A stretch of DNA of 64,000 nt, taken from NCBI RefSeq assembly GCF_014649735.1, contig NZ_BMTP01000001.1, positions 434,001 through 498,000 on the forward strand. Reading direction: 5' to 3'. The notes beneath the pieces were generated by a model, which was given only the letters and a program-made list of their open reading frames with translations, had not been told where the DNA came from and searched no databases. Of this stretch, positions 15,282-23,333 are shown in pieces. Position 1 is the first letter of the stretch, and every line of letters begins with the position of its first letter. Position numbers and translations under genes: made by a program. Source of the DNA: Streptomyces lavendofoliae (GTDB taxonomy: Bacteria; Actinomycetota; Actinomycetes; Streptomycetales; Streptomycetaceae).

Positions 15282-16178
15282 TCAGCTTGCCGGCGGGCGG
15301 CCGCCCAGCACCGTGACGGCCACCGCGCCGGCGCGGCACCCGGCTTCCGCCGCCGCGACCGGGCCGGCGCCGGACAGGCGGGCCGCCAGGAAGGCGCCGG
15401 TGAACGCGTCCCCCGCCCCGGTCGAGTCGACCGCCCGGACCGCGGGGGCCGCGACCCGCGCGACGACCCGCCCCGCCTCGGCCACCAGGGCGCCCGCCGC
15501 GCCGGTCGTCACCGCCACCAGCGGGAACCGGCGGCTCAGCGCCGCCGCGGCCTCTTCCGGACCGACCAGGCCCGTCAGCAGCGCGGCCTCGCCTGCGTTG
15601 GGCAGGAAGACGTCCGCGCCGGCGACCGAGGCCAGGAACGGAGCCACGCCCAGCTCGCCCACGAACCCCGCCGACGCGGGGTCCACGCTCACCGGCACGC
15701 CCCGCTCACGCGCTGTCGCCAGGGCCAGCCGCGCCGTCTCGCGGCTGACCCCGGCGAAGAAGAGGTACCCGGACAGATGAAGGTGGGACACACCGTCCAG
15801 CAGGGTTGGCGACCAGTCGCCAGGCGCGAGCCGGAACGCCGCGCCGCTGTCCGTGAGGAACGTCCGCTCGGCCGCCGCGTCGACCAGGACGACCACCGTC
15901 GCGGTCGGCGCGCCCGCGTCCCGTACCAACGACGGCCGCACCCCCGCGAGCCGCAGCCTCTCCTCGTGCCAGGCCGCCCGGTCGTCGGTGCCCACCCGCC
16001 CCAGGAGCCGCACGTCGGCGCAGCCCGCACGCGCCGCCCAGCACGCCACGTTCGCGCCCGCGCCGCCCGGCAGCGTCCGGATCTCGGCGGCCGTGTCCGT
16101 GGCCGGGGCGAGCGGGGCGCGGTGCCGGGCCACCACGTCGGTGACCACGTCCCCGACGACCAGCAGCGCGCCGCTCAC
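15282..16178 (-). CDS. psuK: PfkB-family kinase, probable pseudouridine kinase
   Basis: A 298-residue ribokinase-fold protein. It starts ALLVVGDVVTDVVARHRAPL, carries the PfkB first signature GGAGANVACWAARAG, and ends with the second signature DSTGAGDAFTGAFLAARLSG, which includes the catalytic aspartate and anion hole. The GTG start overlaps the stop of psuG by 4 bp. That coupling suggests the substrate is pseudouridine, phosphorylated for cleavage by PsuG. The substrate assignment rests on the neighbour; ribokinase-type sugar kinases look alike at this level. It should act in the cytosol on pseudouridine from RNA turnover. Confidence 0.78.
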   Translation of the reverse strand: MSGALLVVGDVVTDVVARHRAPLAPATDTAAEIRTLPGGAGANVACWAARAGCADVRLLGRVGTDDRAAWHEERLRLAGVRPSLVRDAGAPTATVVVLVDAAAERTFLTDSGAAFRLAPGDWSPTLLDGVSHLHLSGYLFFAGVSRETARLALATARERGVPVSVDPASAGFVGELGVAPFLASVAGADVFLPNAGEAALLTGLVGPEEAAAALSRRFPLVAVTTGAAGALVAEAGRVVARVAAPAVRAVDSTGAGDAFTGAFLAARLSGAGPVAAAEAGCRAGAVAVTVLGGRPPAS

Positions 16179-17083
16179 AGCGCGGCCGCGACCCGCGCCG
16201 CCAGCCGCACGTTGCCGCGCACCGCCGCGAGGTTGGCCTCCAGGGACGCCCCGCCGGTGTGCCGCATCAGGTACTCCAGCAGGAACGGCGTCACGGCCTG
16301 CCCGGTGATCCCCCGCTCCCGGCACTCGGCCAGCGCCCGCGCGAGGACCCGGTCGTGCAGTCCGGGGTCCAGCTGTTCCCGCTCCGGTACGGGGTTGGCG
16401 ACGACCAGCGCCGCCTCCGGGCCGCCCAGCGCGTCCTGCGCCCGTATCACCGCCGCCACCTCCTCGGGCGAGCTCACCGTCCAGTCGACCGGTTCACCGG
16501 AGGAGGTCAGGTAGAAGCCGGGGAAGTGCTCCGTCGCGTACCCGAGGACGCCCACGCCCAGCGTCTCCAGCCGCTGGAGCGTCGCCGGCACGTCGAGGAT
16601 CGACTTGACCCCCGCGCACACCACCGCGATCCGGGTCCGCGCCAGCAGCCGGAGGTCGGCCGACTCGTCCTGGGCCCGGGCCCACTCACGATGGACCCCG
16701 CCCAGCCCGCCGGTCGCGAAGACCCGGATGCCGGCCCGCGCCGCGAGGAACGCGGTGGCGGACACGGTGGTGGCGCCGCTCGCCCCGGCGGCCAGGGCGG
16801 GCGCCAGATCGCGGTGACCCAGCTTCCGTACGCCGGGACCGGCCGCGATCCGCTCCACCTGGTCCTTGTCCAGGCCCACCCGCGCCACCCCGTCCAGCAC
16901 GGCGATCGTGGCCGGAACGGCCCCACCGGCCCGTACGAGGTCCTCCAACTCCCTTGCCACCGCGAGGTTCCGGGGGCGGGGCAGGCCGTGCGCGATGATC
17001 GTCGACTCCAGGGCGACGACCGGCCGGCGCTCGGCCAGCGCCTCCCGCACCTCTTCCGACAGCGTCACTGTGGTCTCCGGCAT
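16175..17083 (-). CDS. psuG: Pseudouridine-5'-phosphate glycosidase
   Basis: PsuG splits pseudouridine-5'-phosphate into uracil and ribose-5-phosphate. The 302-residue sequence has the family hallmarks: RPVVALESTIIAHGLPRPRN near the N terminus, VPATIAVLDGVARVGL, ASGATTVSATAFLAARAGI, FATGGLGGVHR, VVCAGVKSILDVPATLQRLE, and GYATEHFPGFY. Lys in the AGVKSILD motif matches the catalytic lysine region. The ATG at 17083 has GGGA upstream. It is the first gene of a two-gene operon with psuK. The family was once called indigoidine synthase A-like, but no pigment genes are nearby. Confidence 0.9.
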   Translation of the reverse strand: MPETTVTLSEEVREALAERRPVVALESTIIAHGLPRPRNLAVARELEDLVRAGGAVPATIAVLDGVARVGLDKDQVERIAAGPGVRKLGHRDLAPALAAGASGATTVSATAFLAARAGIRVFATGGLGGVHREWARAQDESADLRLLARTRIAVVCAGVKSILDVPATLQRLETLGVGVLGYATEHFPGFYLTSSGEPVDWTVSSPEEVAAVIRAQDALGGPEAALVVANPVPEREQLDPGLHDRVLARALAECRERGITGQAVTPFLLEYLMRHTGGASLEANLAAVRGNVRLAARVAAAL

Positions 17084-17226
17084 GTCCCATCCCTGGCGCG
17101 GCGGAGGCCCGTGCAAACGTCCGGACGGCTTTTCGCCCACGCCACCGCTCCGCACCCGTGCCCGGGGCACCACCCGGCACACCGCCCCTGCCCCGGCGCG
17201 CACGGGCGCGCCACGCCGGTGCCGGG

Positions 17227-18564
17227 TCAGCCGGTCGTGTCCGGGGACTTCCGCCGGAGGAGGAGGAGGACGGCCGGCGGGATCAGCAGCAGCGCGCCCA
17301 CCGCGTTCAGCCGGCCGTAGCCCGCCTGGGCGACGATCAGGCCGGCGCCCGCGCCGCCCAGGCCCGCCGCCGTGTTCATGGTCAGGTCCGACAGGCCCTG
17401 CACCGCCGCCCGGGCGGCCTGCGGCACGGAGTCGGTCAGCAGCGCGGACCCCGAGACCAGTCCCGCCGACCATCCCAGGCCCAGCACGAACAGTCCCGCC
17501 GCGGTGCGGCCGTGACTGGCCCCGGCGGTACCGGCCAGGAGCGCGGCGAGCGCCAGCAGACCCACCGTCAGACCGATCACGGACAACCTCCCGAGCCGGT
17601 CCGACAGCCAGCCCATCACGGGCGAGAAGGCGTACATGCCCGCGATGTGACCGCTGATGACCAGCCCGATCAGGGTGATGTCCGCTCCGTGGTGGCTCAG
17701 TGCCACCGGGGTCATCGACATGATCGAGACCATCGCGGTGTGCGAGACCGCCACGGTGACCAGTGCCAGCCGGGCCCGCGGCGACTCGCGTACCGCCCGG
17801 ACGCCCGCCCGCAGTGACCGGCCCTCGGGCCCGGTGGCCTCCTCGGTGCCTTCCGCCAGTGCCCTCGCGGTCAGCAGCGGATCGGGCCGCAGCAGGACCG
17901 CGACCGTCGCCGCCGACACGAGGAACACCCCGGCCGCCCAGAAGAACGGGCCGGCCGCCGCCGGTATCCCCAGGCCCACCACGCTCCGCCCGGCGGGCGC
18001 GGCGATGTTGGGGCCCAGCACCGCCCCGATGGTCGTCGCCCACACCACGGTGGAGATGGCTCGCGCGCGCCGCTCCGGCTCCGCCAGGTCCGCCGCCGCG
18101 AAGCGGGCCTGCAGATTGGCCGACGACCCGGCCCCGAACGCCGCCATGCCGGCCAGCAGCAGGGGAAAGCTCCCGAGGACCGCGGCCAGCACCACGACAC
18201 CCGCGCCCGCCGCGCCGACCAGGTACGCCAGCACCAGGCCGGGCCGCCGCCCGCGGGAGGACATCAGCGCGGCCAGCGGCATCGACAGCAGCGCGGTCCC
18301 GGCGACCATCGCGGTCGGTGCGAGCCCGGACAGTGCTTCCGTGCCGCTCACCTCCTGCGCGAGGACGGAGGCGAGGGCGATCCCGGTCGCCACCCCCAGC
18401 CCGCCCAGGATCTGCGTGGCGATCAGGACGGCCGTGACCCGCCGCCGCAGGGCGGGCAGCCCGGCGGCCGTGACGGCCCCCCGGCGCACGGCCGGCGAGC
18501 CGGTGTCCGGGGCGACGGTCCGTACCCGGTCCGGCGGCTCGGGTATGTCGGGGTCTGTAGTCAC
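17227..18564 (-). CDS. Major facilitator superfamily transporter
   Basis: A 445-residue inner-membrane protein with about 12 hydrophobic helices after a hydrophilic N terminus of 35 residues. The loop between helices 2 and 3 contains LAALMSSRGRRPGLVLAYL, the MFS motif A type, and an equivalent GWLSDRLGRLSVIGLTVG occurs in the second half. Arg-rich ends flank the helices. It resembles drug or metabolite exporters of the DHA group, but the substrate is unknown. The GTG at 18564 lies 26 bp after the ogt gene on the same strand, with GGAAGG upstream, so the two are probably cotranscribed. Confidence 0.8.
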   Translation of the reverse strand: MTTDPDIPEPPDRVRTVAPDTGSPAVRRGAVTAAGLPALRRRVTAVLIATQILGGLGVATGIALASVLAQEVSGTEALSGLAPTAMVAGTALLSMPLAALMSSRGRRPGLVLAYLVGAAGAGVVVLAAVLGSFPLLLAGMAAFGAGSSANLQARFAAADLAEPERRARAISTVVWATTIGAVLGPNIAAPAGRSVVGLGIPAAAGPFFWAAGVFLVSAATVAVLLRPDPLLTARALAEGTEEATGPEGRSLRAGVRAVRESPRARLALVTVAVSHTAMVSIMSMTPVALSHHGADITLIGLVISGHIAGMYAFSPVMGWLSDRLGRLSVIGLTVGLLALAALLAGTAGASHGRTAAGLFVLGLGWSAGLVSGSALLTDSVPQAARAAVQGLSDLTMNTAAGLGGAGAGLIVAQAGYGRLNAVGALLLIPPAVLLLLRRKSPDTTG

Positions 18565-18590
18565 CGCAGCAGTGTGCCTTCCTTACCGGA

Positions 18591-19133
18591 TCAGAACAGG
18601 GGCTGAGGGAGCACCCCCTCCAGCGCCAGCAGCCGGCGCTTGGTCTCCAGCCCGCCGCCGAACCCGCCGATCCCCCCGCCGCTCTCCACCACCCGGTGGC
18701 ACGGCACGACGACCGGCAGCGGGTTGGCGCCCATCGCCGCACCCACCGCCTGTGCCGCCCCCGGCTGCCCCACCCGGCCGGCCAGCTCCCCGTACCCCAC
18801 CACCGAGCCGTACGGCACGCCGGACGCCAGCTCGCGCAGCACCTGCCGGTTGAACCCGGCCGTCAGCGACCAGTCCAGACGCAGCCGGAACTCCCGCAGC
18901 GTCCCCGCGAAGTACGCCTCCAGCATGCGTATCGGCTCGGCCAGCCGCCCCGTCGAGCACTCGACGAGCTCCGCGCCGAGCTGCCCGCGCAGCCGGTCCA
19001 GCGCCCGGTCGCGCACCGCGTCGTCGGCATGGAAGAACACGCTCACCAGCCCCTCGCCCGTCGCGGCGAGCATCAGCGGGCCGATGCCGCTGCCGACGAC
19101 GGCCCACTCCACGCGGTGCCCGTTGTTCTCCAT
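18591..19133 (-). CDS. ogt: Methylated-DNA--protein-cysteine methyltransferase
   Basis: This suicide enzyme transfers alkyl groups from O6-alkylguanine (and O4-alkylthymine) to its own cysteine. The 180-residue product has the active-site motif PCHRV with Cys145, and the DNA-binding helix region FNRQVLRELASGVPYGSVVGYGELA with the arginine-finger equivalent. The N-terminal domain is short, as in Ogt. The first residues are MENNGHRVEWAVVGSGIGPL. No clear ribosome-binding site precedes the ATG at 19133. It precedes an MFS exporter in a likely operon; a role in alkylation defence for both is possible but unproven. Confidence 0.92.
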   Translation of the reverse strand: MENNGHRVEWAVVGSGIGPLMLAATGEGLVSVFFHADDAVRDRALDRLRGQLGAELVECSTGRLAEPIRMLEAYFAGTLREFRLRLDWSLTAGFNRQVLRELASGVPYGSVVGYGELAGRVGQPGAAQAVGAAMGANPLPVVVPCHRVVESGGGIGGFGGGLETKRRLLALEGVLPQPLF

Positions 19134-19406
19134 GCGGACCACGGTACGACCGGGCACTGACAACGCCGCCCGTCCGGGGCCGCCTCCCCCTGGGCGGCCG
19201 GGGCGGGGCGGCCGGAACGCGGACACCGCCGACGCGTGGCGTGACCGGAACACTTCTGTCGACAAATCCACCTGTGAATGTTTGCTCCACCGCGGAAGCG
19301 CCATAGCCTCGCACCCGTACCAGCCGGTACACATGGCAGCACCGGCGCCGCGGCACGCGCGCGAGACATCCGGACGACGGGGCACCAAGAGTGAAGGGCG
19401 TACGGG

Positions 19407-20279
19407 ATGCAGGGCACGGTCGACGGTTTCAGCCACGGCTTCGTCACACCTCTGGCCGCCTTCCTGATGGCGTGCCTCGGGGGTGCCCTGGGACTGCGCT
19501 GCACCACCCGGTCCCTGCGGAAACACGGCGCCCCCAGGCTCGGCTGGCTCGCGCTCGGCGCCACCGCCATCGGCTCGGGCATCTGGACCATGCACTTCAT
19601 CGCGATGCTCGGCTTCACCGTCAGGGAGACGCCGATCGGCTACGACCCCGCCACCACCTTCGCCGGCCTGGCCGTGGCGATCGTGATGGTCGGCATCGGC
19701 ATCTTCATCGTCGGGTACCGGGGCGCCACCGCGCTGGCCCTGGTCACCGGCGGCACCATCACCGGCCTCGGCATCGCCACCATGCACTACCTCGGCATGG
19801 CCGGAATGCGACTGGCGGGCGAGCTCCGGTACGACACCCCCACCGTCACCCTCTCCGTCGTGATCGCGGTCGTGGCGGCCACCTCCGCCCTGTGGGCCGC
19901 CGTCTCGATCCACGGGTTCCTGCCCAGCCTCGGCGGCAGCGTCGGCATGGGCGTCGCGGTCACCGGGATGCACTACACCGGCATGGCCGCCGTCAGCGTG
20001 CACCTGCACGGCGACGGCGCCACGCCGGCCGGCGGCGACGCCGCGAGCTCGCTCCTCGCCCCGATGCTCATCGGCCCGGCGGTGTTCCTGCTGCTCGCCG
20101 GGGTCATGGTGATGATCGACCCGCTGCTGGTGACGGGGGACGGCGACCGGCGGCGGCCCGCCCTCGCGGCGCCCCGCACCGCCGTGTCCGCCGGGTGGGA
20201 GAGCCCTCCCTACGGCGCGGCGGCCGGGCGTCCGCCGTTCCGCGGGCTCCGCCGCCGGGAGCGCGCCGAGGGCCGCTGA
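19407..20279 (+). CDS. MHYT-domain membrane sensor protein
   Basis: A 290-residue membrane protein with seven predicted helices and three MHYT-type motifs (WTMHFIAMLGF, ATMHYLGMAGM, TGMHYTGMAAV). The repeated Met/His pairs near the outer face are thought to bind copper or sense diatomic gases in this family. Here the MHYT domain stands alone; the cytoplasmic C-terminal tail (about 245-290) is Arg/Pro-rich with no GGDEF, EAL or kinase domain. Output may therefore require a partner. The ATG at 19407 follows AAGAGTGAAGGG. The N terminus has the usual FSHGFVTPLAAFLMA start of these proteins. Confidence 0.87.
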   Translation: MQGTVDGFSHGFVTPLAAFLMACLGGALGLRCTTRSLRKHGAPRLGWLALGATAIGSGIWTMHFIAMLGFTVRETPIGYDPATTFAGLAVAIVMVGIGIFIVGYRGATALALVTGGTITGLGIATMHYLGMAGMRLAGELRYDTPTVTLSVVIAVVAATSALWAAVSIHGFLPSLGGSVGMGVAVTGMHYTGMAAVSVHLHGDGATPAGGDAASSLLAPMLIGPAVFLLLAGVMVMIDPLLVTGDGDRRRPALAAPRTAVSAGWESPPYGAAAGRPPFRGLRRRERAEGR

Positions 20280-20381
20280 CGGCCGCTGACGGGCCCGCCG
20301 GCGCCCGCCGGAACCGCGCGATCGGGGCCGGGCACGGCGCTCGGCCCCCCGACTGTCGGTGCCGGGTCGTACGGTGGTTGC

Positions 20382-22520
20382 ATGCGGCCCGTTTCCAAGA
20401 TCGAACGCTCGGTGGCGCCCTTCGAGGTCGTCAGCCCCTTCCAGCCCAGCGGCGACCAGCCGGCGGCCATCGCCGACCTGGCCCGTCGTATCGGCGCGGG
20501 CGAGAAGGACGTCGTCCTGCTCGGCGCGACCGGCACCGGCAAGTCGGCGACGACCGCCTGGATGATTGAGAAGCTCCAGCGCCCCACCCTCGTGATGGCG
20601 CCGAACAAGACCCTGGCCGCCCAGCTGGCCAACGAGTTCCGCGAGCTCCTGCCGAACAACGCCGTCGAGTACTTCGTCTCGTACTACGACTACTACCAGC
20701 CCGAGGCGTACGTCCCCCAGTCGGACACCTACATCGAGAAGGACTCCTCGATCAACGAGGAGGTCGAGCGGCTGCGCCACTCCGCCACGAACTCGCTCCT
20801 GACCCGCCGGGACGTGGTCGTGGTGGCCTCCGTCTCCTGCATCTACGGCCTCGGCACGCCCCAGGAGTACGTGGACCGGATGGTCCCCCTCAAGGTCGGC
20901 GAGGAGATCGACCGGGACCAGCTGCTGCGCCGTTTCGTCGACATCCAGTACACCCGCAACGACCTGGCCTTCACCCGTGGCACCTTCCGGGTGCGCGGCG
21001 ACACCATCGAGATCTTCCCGGTGTACGAGGAGCTCGCCGTCCGGATCGAGATGTTCGGCGACGAGATCGAGGCGCTGTCCACGCTCCACCCGCTCACCGG
21101 CGAGATCATCAGTGACGACCGAGAGCTCTACGTCTTCCCGGCCAGCCACTACGTGGCGGGACCCGAGCGCATGGAGAAGGCGGTCAACGGCATCGAGCGG
21201 GAACTCGAACAGCGCTTGGCCGAGCTGGAGAAGCAGGGCAAGCTGCTGGAGGCCCAGCGGCTGCGGATGCGGACCACGTACGACATCGAGATGATGCGCC
21301 AGATCGGCTCCTGCTCCGGTATCGAGAACTACTCGATGCACTTCGACGACCGGGAGCCGGGCTCCCCGCCCAACACCCTCCTCGACTACTTCCCCGAGGA
21401 CTTCCTGCTCGTCATCGACGAGTCCCACGTCACCGTGCCGCAGATCGGCGCCATGTACGAGGGCGACGCCTCCCGCAAGCGCACCCTCGTCGACCACGGC
21501 TTCCGGCTGCCGTCCGCGCTGGACAACCGGCCGCTGAAGTGGGAGGAGTTCCAGGAGCGGATCGGCCAGACCGTCTACCTGTCGGCGACGCCCGGACAGT
21601 ACGAGCTCTCCCGCTCCGACGGCTTCGTCGAGCAGATCATCCGACCCACCGGCCTCGTCGACCCGGAGGTGGTCGTCAAGCCCACCGAGGGCCAGATCGA
21701 CGACCTGGTCCACGAGATCCGCCTGCGCACCGAGCGGGACGAGCGGGTGCTGGTCACCACCCTGACCAAGAAGATGGCCGAGGACCTCACCGACTACTTC
21801 CTGGAGCTGGGCATCCAGGTCCGCTACCTGCACAGCGACGTCGACACCCTGCGCCGCATCGAGCTGCTGCGGGAGCTGAGGGCCGGCGAGTACGACGTCC
21901 TGGTCGGCATCAACCTGCTCCGCGAGGGCCTCGACCTCCCCGAGGTGTCCCTCGTGGCCATCCTCGACGCCGACAAGCAGGGCTTCCTCCGCTCGGGCAC
22001 GTCGCTGATCCAGACCATCGGCCGTGCGGCGCGCAATGTCTCCGGCCAGGTCCACATGTACGCGGACACCATCACCCCCGCCATGGCGAAGGCCATCGAC
22101 GAGACCAACCGCCGCCGCGAGAAGCAGGTCGCGTACAACAAGGCCCATGGCATCGACCCGCAGCCGCTGCGGAAGAAGATCAACGACATCGTCGCGACCA
22201 TCGCGCGCGAGGAGGTCGACACCGAGCAACTGCTCGGCACGGGCTACCGCCAGGCCAAGGACGGCAAGGGGGCCAAGGCGCCCGTTCCGTCGCTCGGCAA
22301 GGCGACCCGGACCGGCGCCAAGGCGGGCGCGGCGGCTGGGAAGGGCGCGCTGGTCAGCGACCGTCCGGCGGCCGAACTGACGGGCATCATCGAGGAGATG
22401 ACCGAGCGGATGCGCGCGGCCGCTGCCGAATTGCAGTTCGAGGTGGCGGCACGGTTGCGCGACGAGGTCGGCGAGTTGAAGAAGGAGCTGCGGCAGATGA
22501 AGGAGGCGGGCATCGCCTGA
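20382..22520 (+). CDS. uvrB: Excinuclease ABC subunit B
   Basis: UvrB is the DNA-damage-verifying helicase-like subunit of nucleotide excision repair. The 712-residue protein has the P-loop [10 protein letters not shown] near residue 47, the beta-hairpin region [21 protein letters not shown], Walker [49 protein letters not shown] motifs, and a C-terminal UVR domain ([20 protein letters not shown]). A Lys/Gly/Ala-rich linker (about 625-660) precedes the UVR domain. A TACGGT box sits 6 bp before the ATG and no ribosome-binding site is present, so translation may be leaderless. uvrA and uvrC are elsewhere in this window. Confidence 0.97.
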   Translation: MRPVSKIERSVAPFEVVSPFQPSGDQPAAIADLARRIGAGEKDVVLLGATGTGKSATTAWMIEKLQRPTLVMAPNKTLAAQLANEFRELLPNNAVEYFVSYYDYYQPEAYVPQSDTYIEKDSSINEEVERLRHSATNSLLTRRDVVVVASVSCIYGLGTPQEYVDRMVPLKVGEEIDRDQLLRRFVDIQYTRNDLAFTRGTFRVRGDTIEIFPVYEELAVRIEMFGDEIEALSTLHPLTGEIISDDRELYVFPASHYVAGPERMEKAVNGIERELEQRLAELEKQGKLLEAQRLRMRTTYDIEMMRQIGSCSGIENYSMHFDDREPGSPPNTLLDYFPEDFLLVIDESHVTVPQIGAMYEGDASRKRTLVDHGFRLPSALDNRPLKWEEFQERIGQTVYLSATPGQYELSRSDGFVEQIIRPTGLVDPEVVVKPTEGQIDDLVHEIRLRTERDERVLVTTLTKKMAEDLTDYFLELGIQVRYLHSDVDTLRRIELLRELRAGEYDVLVGINLLREGLDLPEVSLVAILDADKQGFLRSGTSLIQTIGRAARNVSGQVHMYADTITPAMAKAIDETNRRREKQVAYNKAHGIDPQPLRKKINDIVATIAREEVDTEQLLGTGYRQAKDGKGAKAPVPSLGKATRTGAKAGAAAGKGALVSDRPAAELTGIIEEMTERMRAAAAELQFEVAARLRDEVGELKKELRQMKEAGIA

Positions 22521-22535
22521 CACCGGGGCACCACT

Positions 22536-22547
22536 GTGTTGCAACAC
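22536..22547. repeat. 12-bp palindrome upstream of the TerD gene
   Basis: GTGTTGCAACAC is a perfect palindrome 15 bp after uvrB and about 110 bp before the TerD start. It could be an operator or part of a weak terminator; no evidence separates these. Confidence 0.3.
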
Positions 22548-22656
22548 CGCCACAAAAGGCGACCTGGGCTGCTGTCGCCCCGCGGTCGCTGCGTAGGGTG
22601 CTGCCAACCGCACTCTTCAGACGGTCGCGGGGGTAGGCAACGAGAGGGGACAGCGC

Positions 22657-23235
22657 GTGACGGTCAACATGACCAAGGGCCAGGCCATCAGCCTGCAGAA
22701 GAGCGACGGGGGTACTCTCACCGCGGTGCGGATGGGGCTCGGCTGGCAGGCGGCCCCGCGCCGCGGTCTGTTCGGCTCGCGCACCCGGGAGGTCGACCTG
22801 GACGCCTCGGCGGTGCTCTTCGCCGAGAAGCAGCCCGTGGACGTGGTGTTCTTCCGCCACCTGGTCAGTGACGACGGCTCGGTCCGCCACACGGGTGACA
22901 ACCTGGTGGGCGGCGTGGGGCAGGGCGGCGACGACGAGGCGATCCTCGTCGACCTGCAGCGGGTCCCCGTCCACATCGACCAGATCGTCTTCACGGTGAA
23001 CTCCTTCACCGGGCAGACGTTCCAGGAGGTGCAGAACGCCTTCTGCCGCATCGTCGACGAGACGAACGGCCAGGAGCTCGCGCGCTACACCCTGGACGGC
23101 GGCGGCCAGTACACCGCGCAGATCATGGCCAAGGTGCACCGCGCCGGTTCCGGCTGGCAGATGACCGCTCTGGGCAACCCGGCCAACGGCCGTACGTTCC
23201 AGGACCTGATGCCGTCGATCCTGCCGCACCTGTAG
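22657..23235 (+). CDS. TerD-family stress protein
   Basis: A 192-residue protein of the TerD family, calcium-binding beta-sandwich proteins linked to tellurite resistance and general stress in Streptomyces. Recognisable segments are MTKGQAISLQKSDG, VRMGLGWQAAPRRGLFG, EVDLDASAVLFAEKQPVDVVFF, SVRHTGDNLVGGVGQGGDDE, IDQIVFTVNSFTGQTFQEVQ and ARYTLDGGGQYTAQIMAKV. The acidic GGDDE and DLDAS residues belong to the calcium sites. The start is GTG at 22657 with AGGGGACAG upstream. A larger TerD-like gene follows 98 bp later. Confidence 0.93.
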   Translation: MTVNMTKGQAISLQKSDGGTLTAVRMGLGWQAAPRRGLFGSRTREVDLDASAVLFAEKQPVDVVFFRHLVSDDGSVRHTGDNLVGGVGQGGDDEAILVDLQRVPVHIDQIVFTVNSFTGQTFQEVQNAFCRIVDETNGQELARYTLDGGGQYTAQIMAKVHRAGSGWQMTALGNPANGRTFQDLMPSILPHL

Positions 23236-23333
23236 ACGCGGCTCCCGCACGTACCCACCCGCAGCTCCCGGAGGCCAGGCCGCCGGGAGCTGTGGTTCAC
23301 ACCGAGGCACCGCAGCAGCGAGGGGACAGAGGC

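Noticed and set aside
18591..22613. Minus-strand frame of 1340 codons across uvrB
   Set aside because: Only its final 180 codons are real (ogt). The rest is antisense to uvrB and the MHYT gene, and reflects high G+C.
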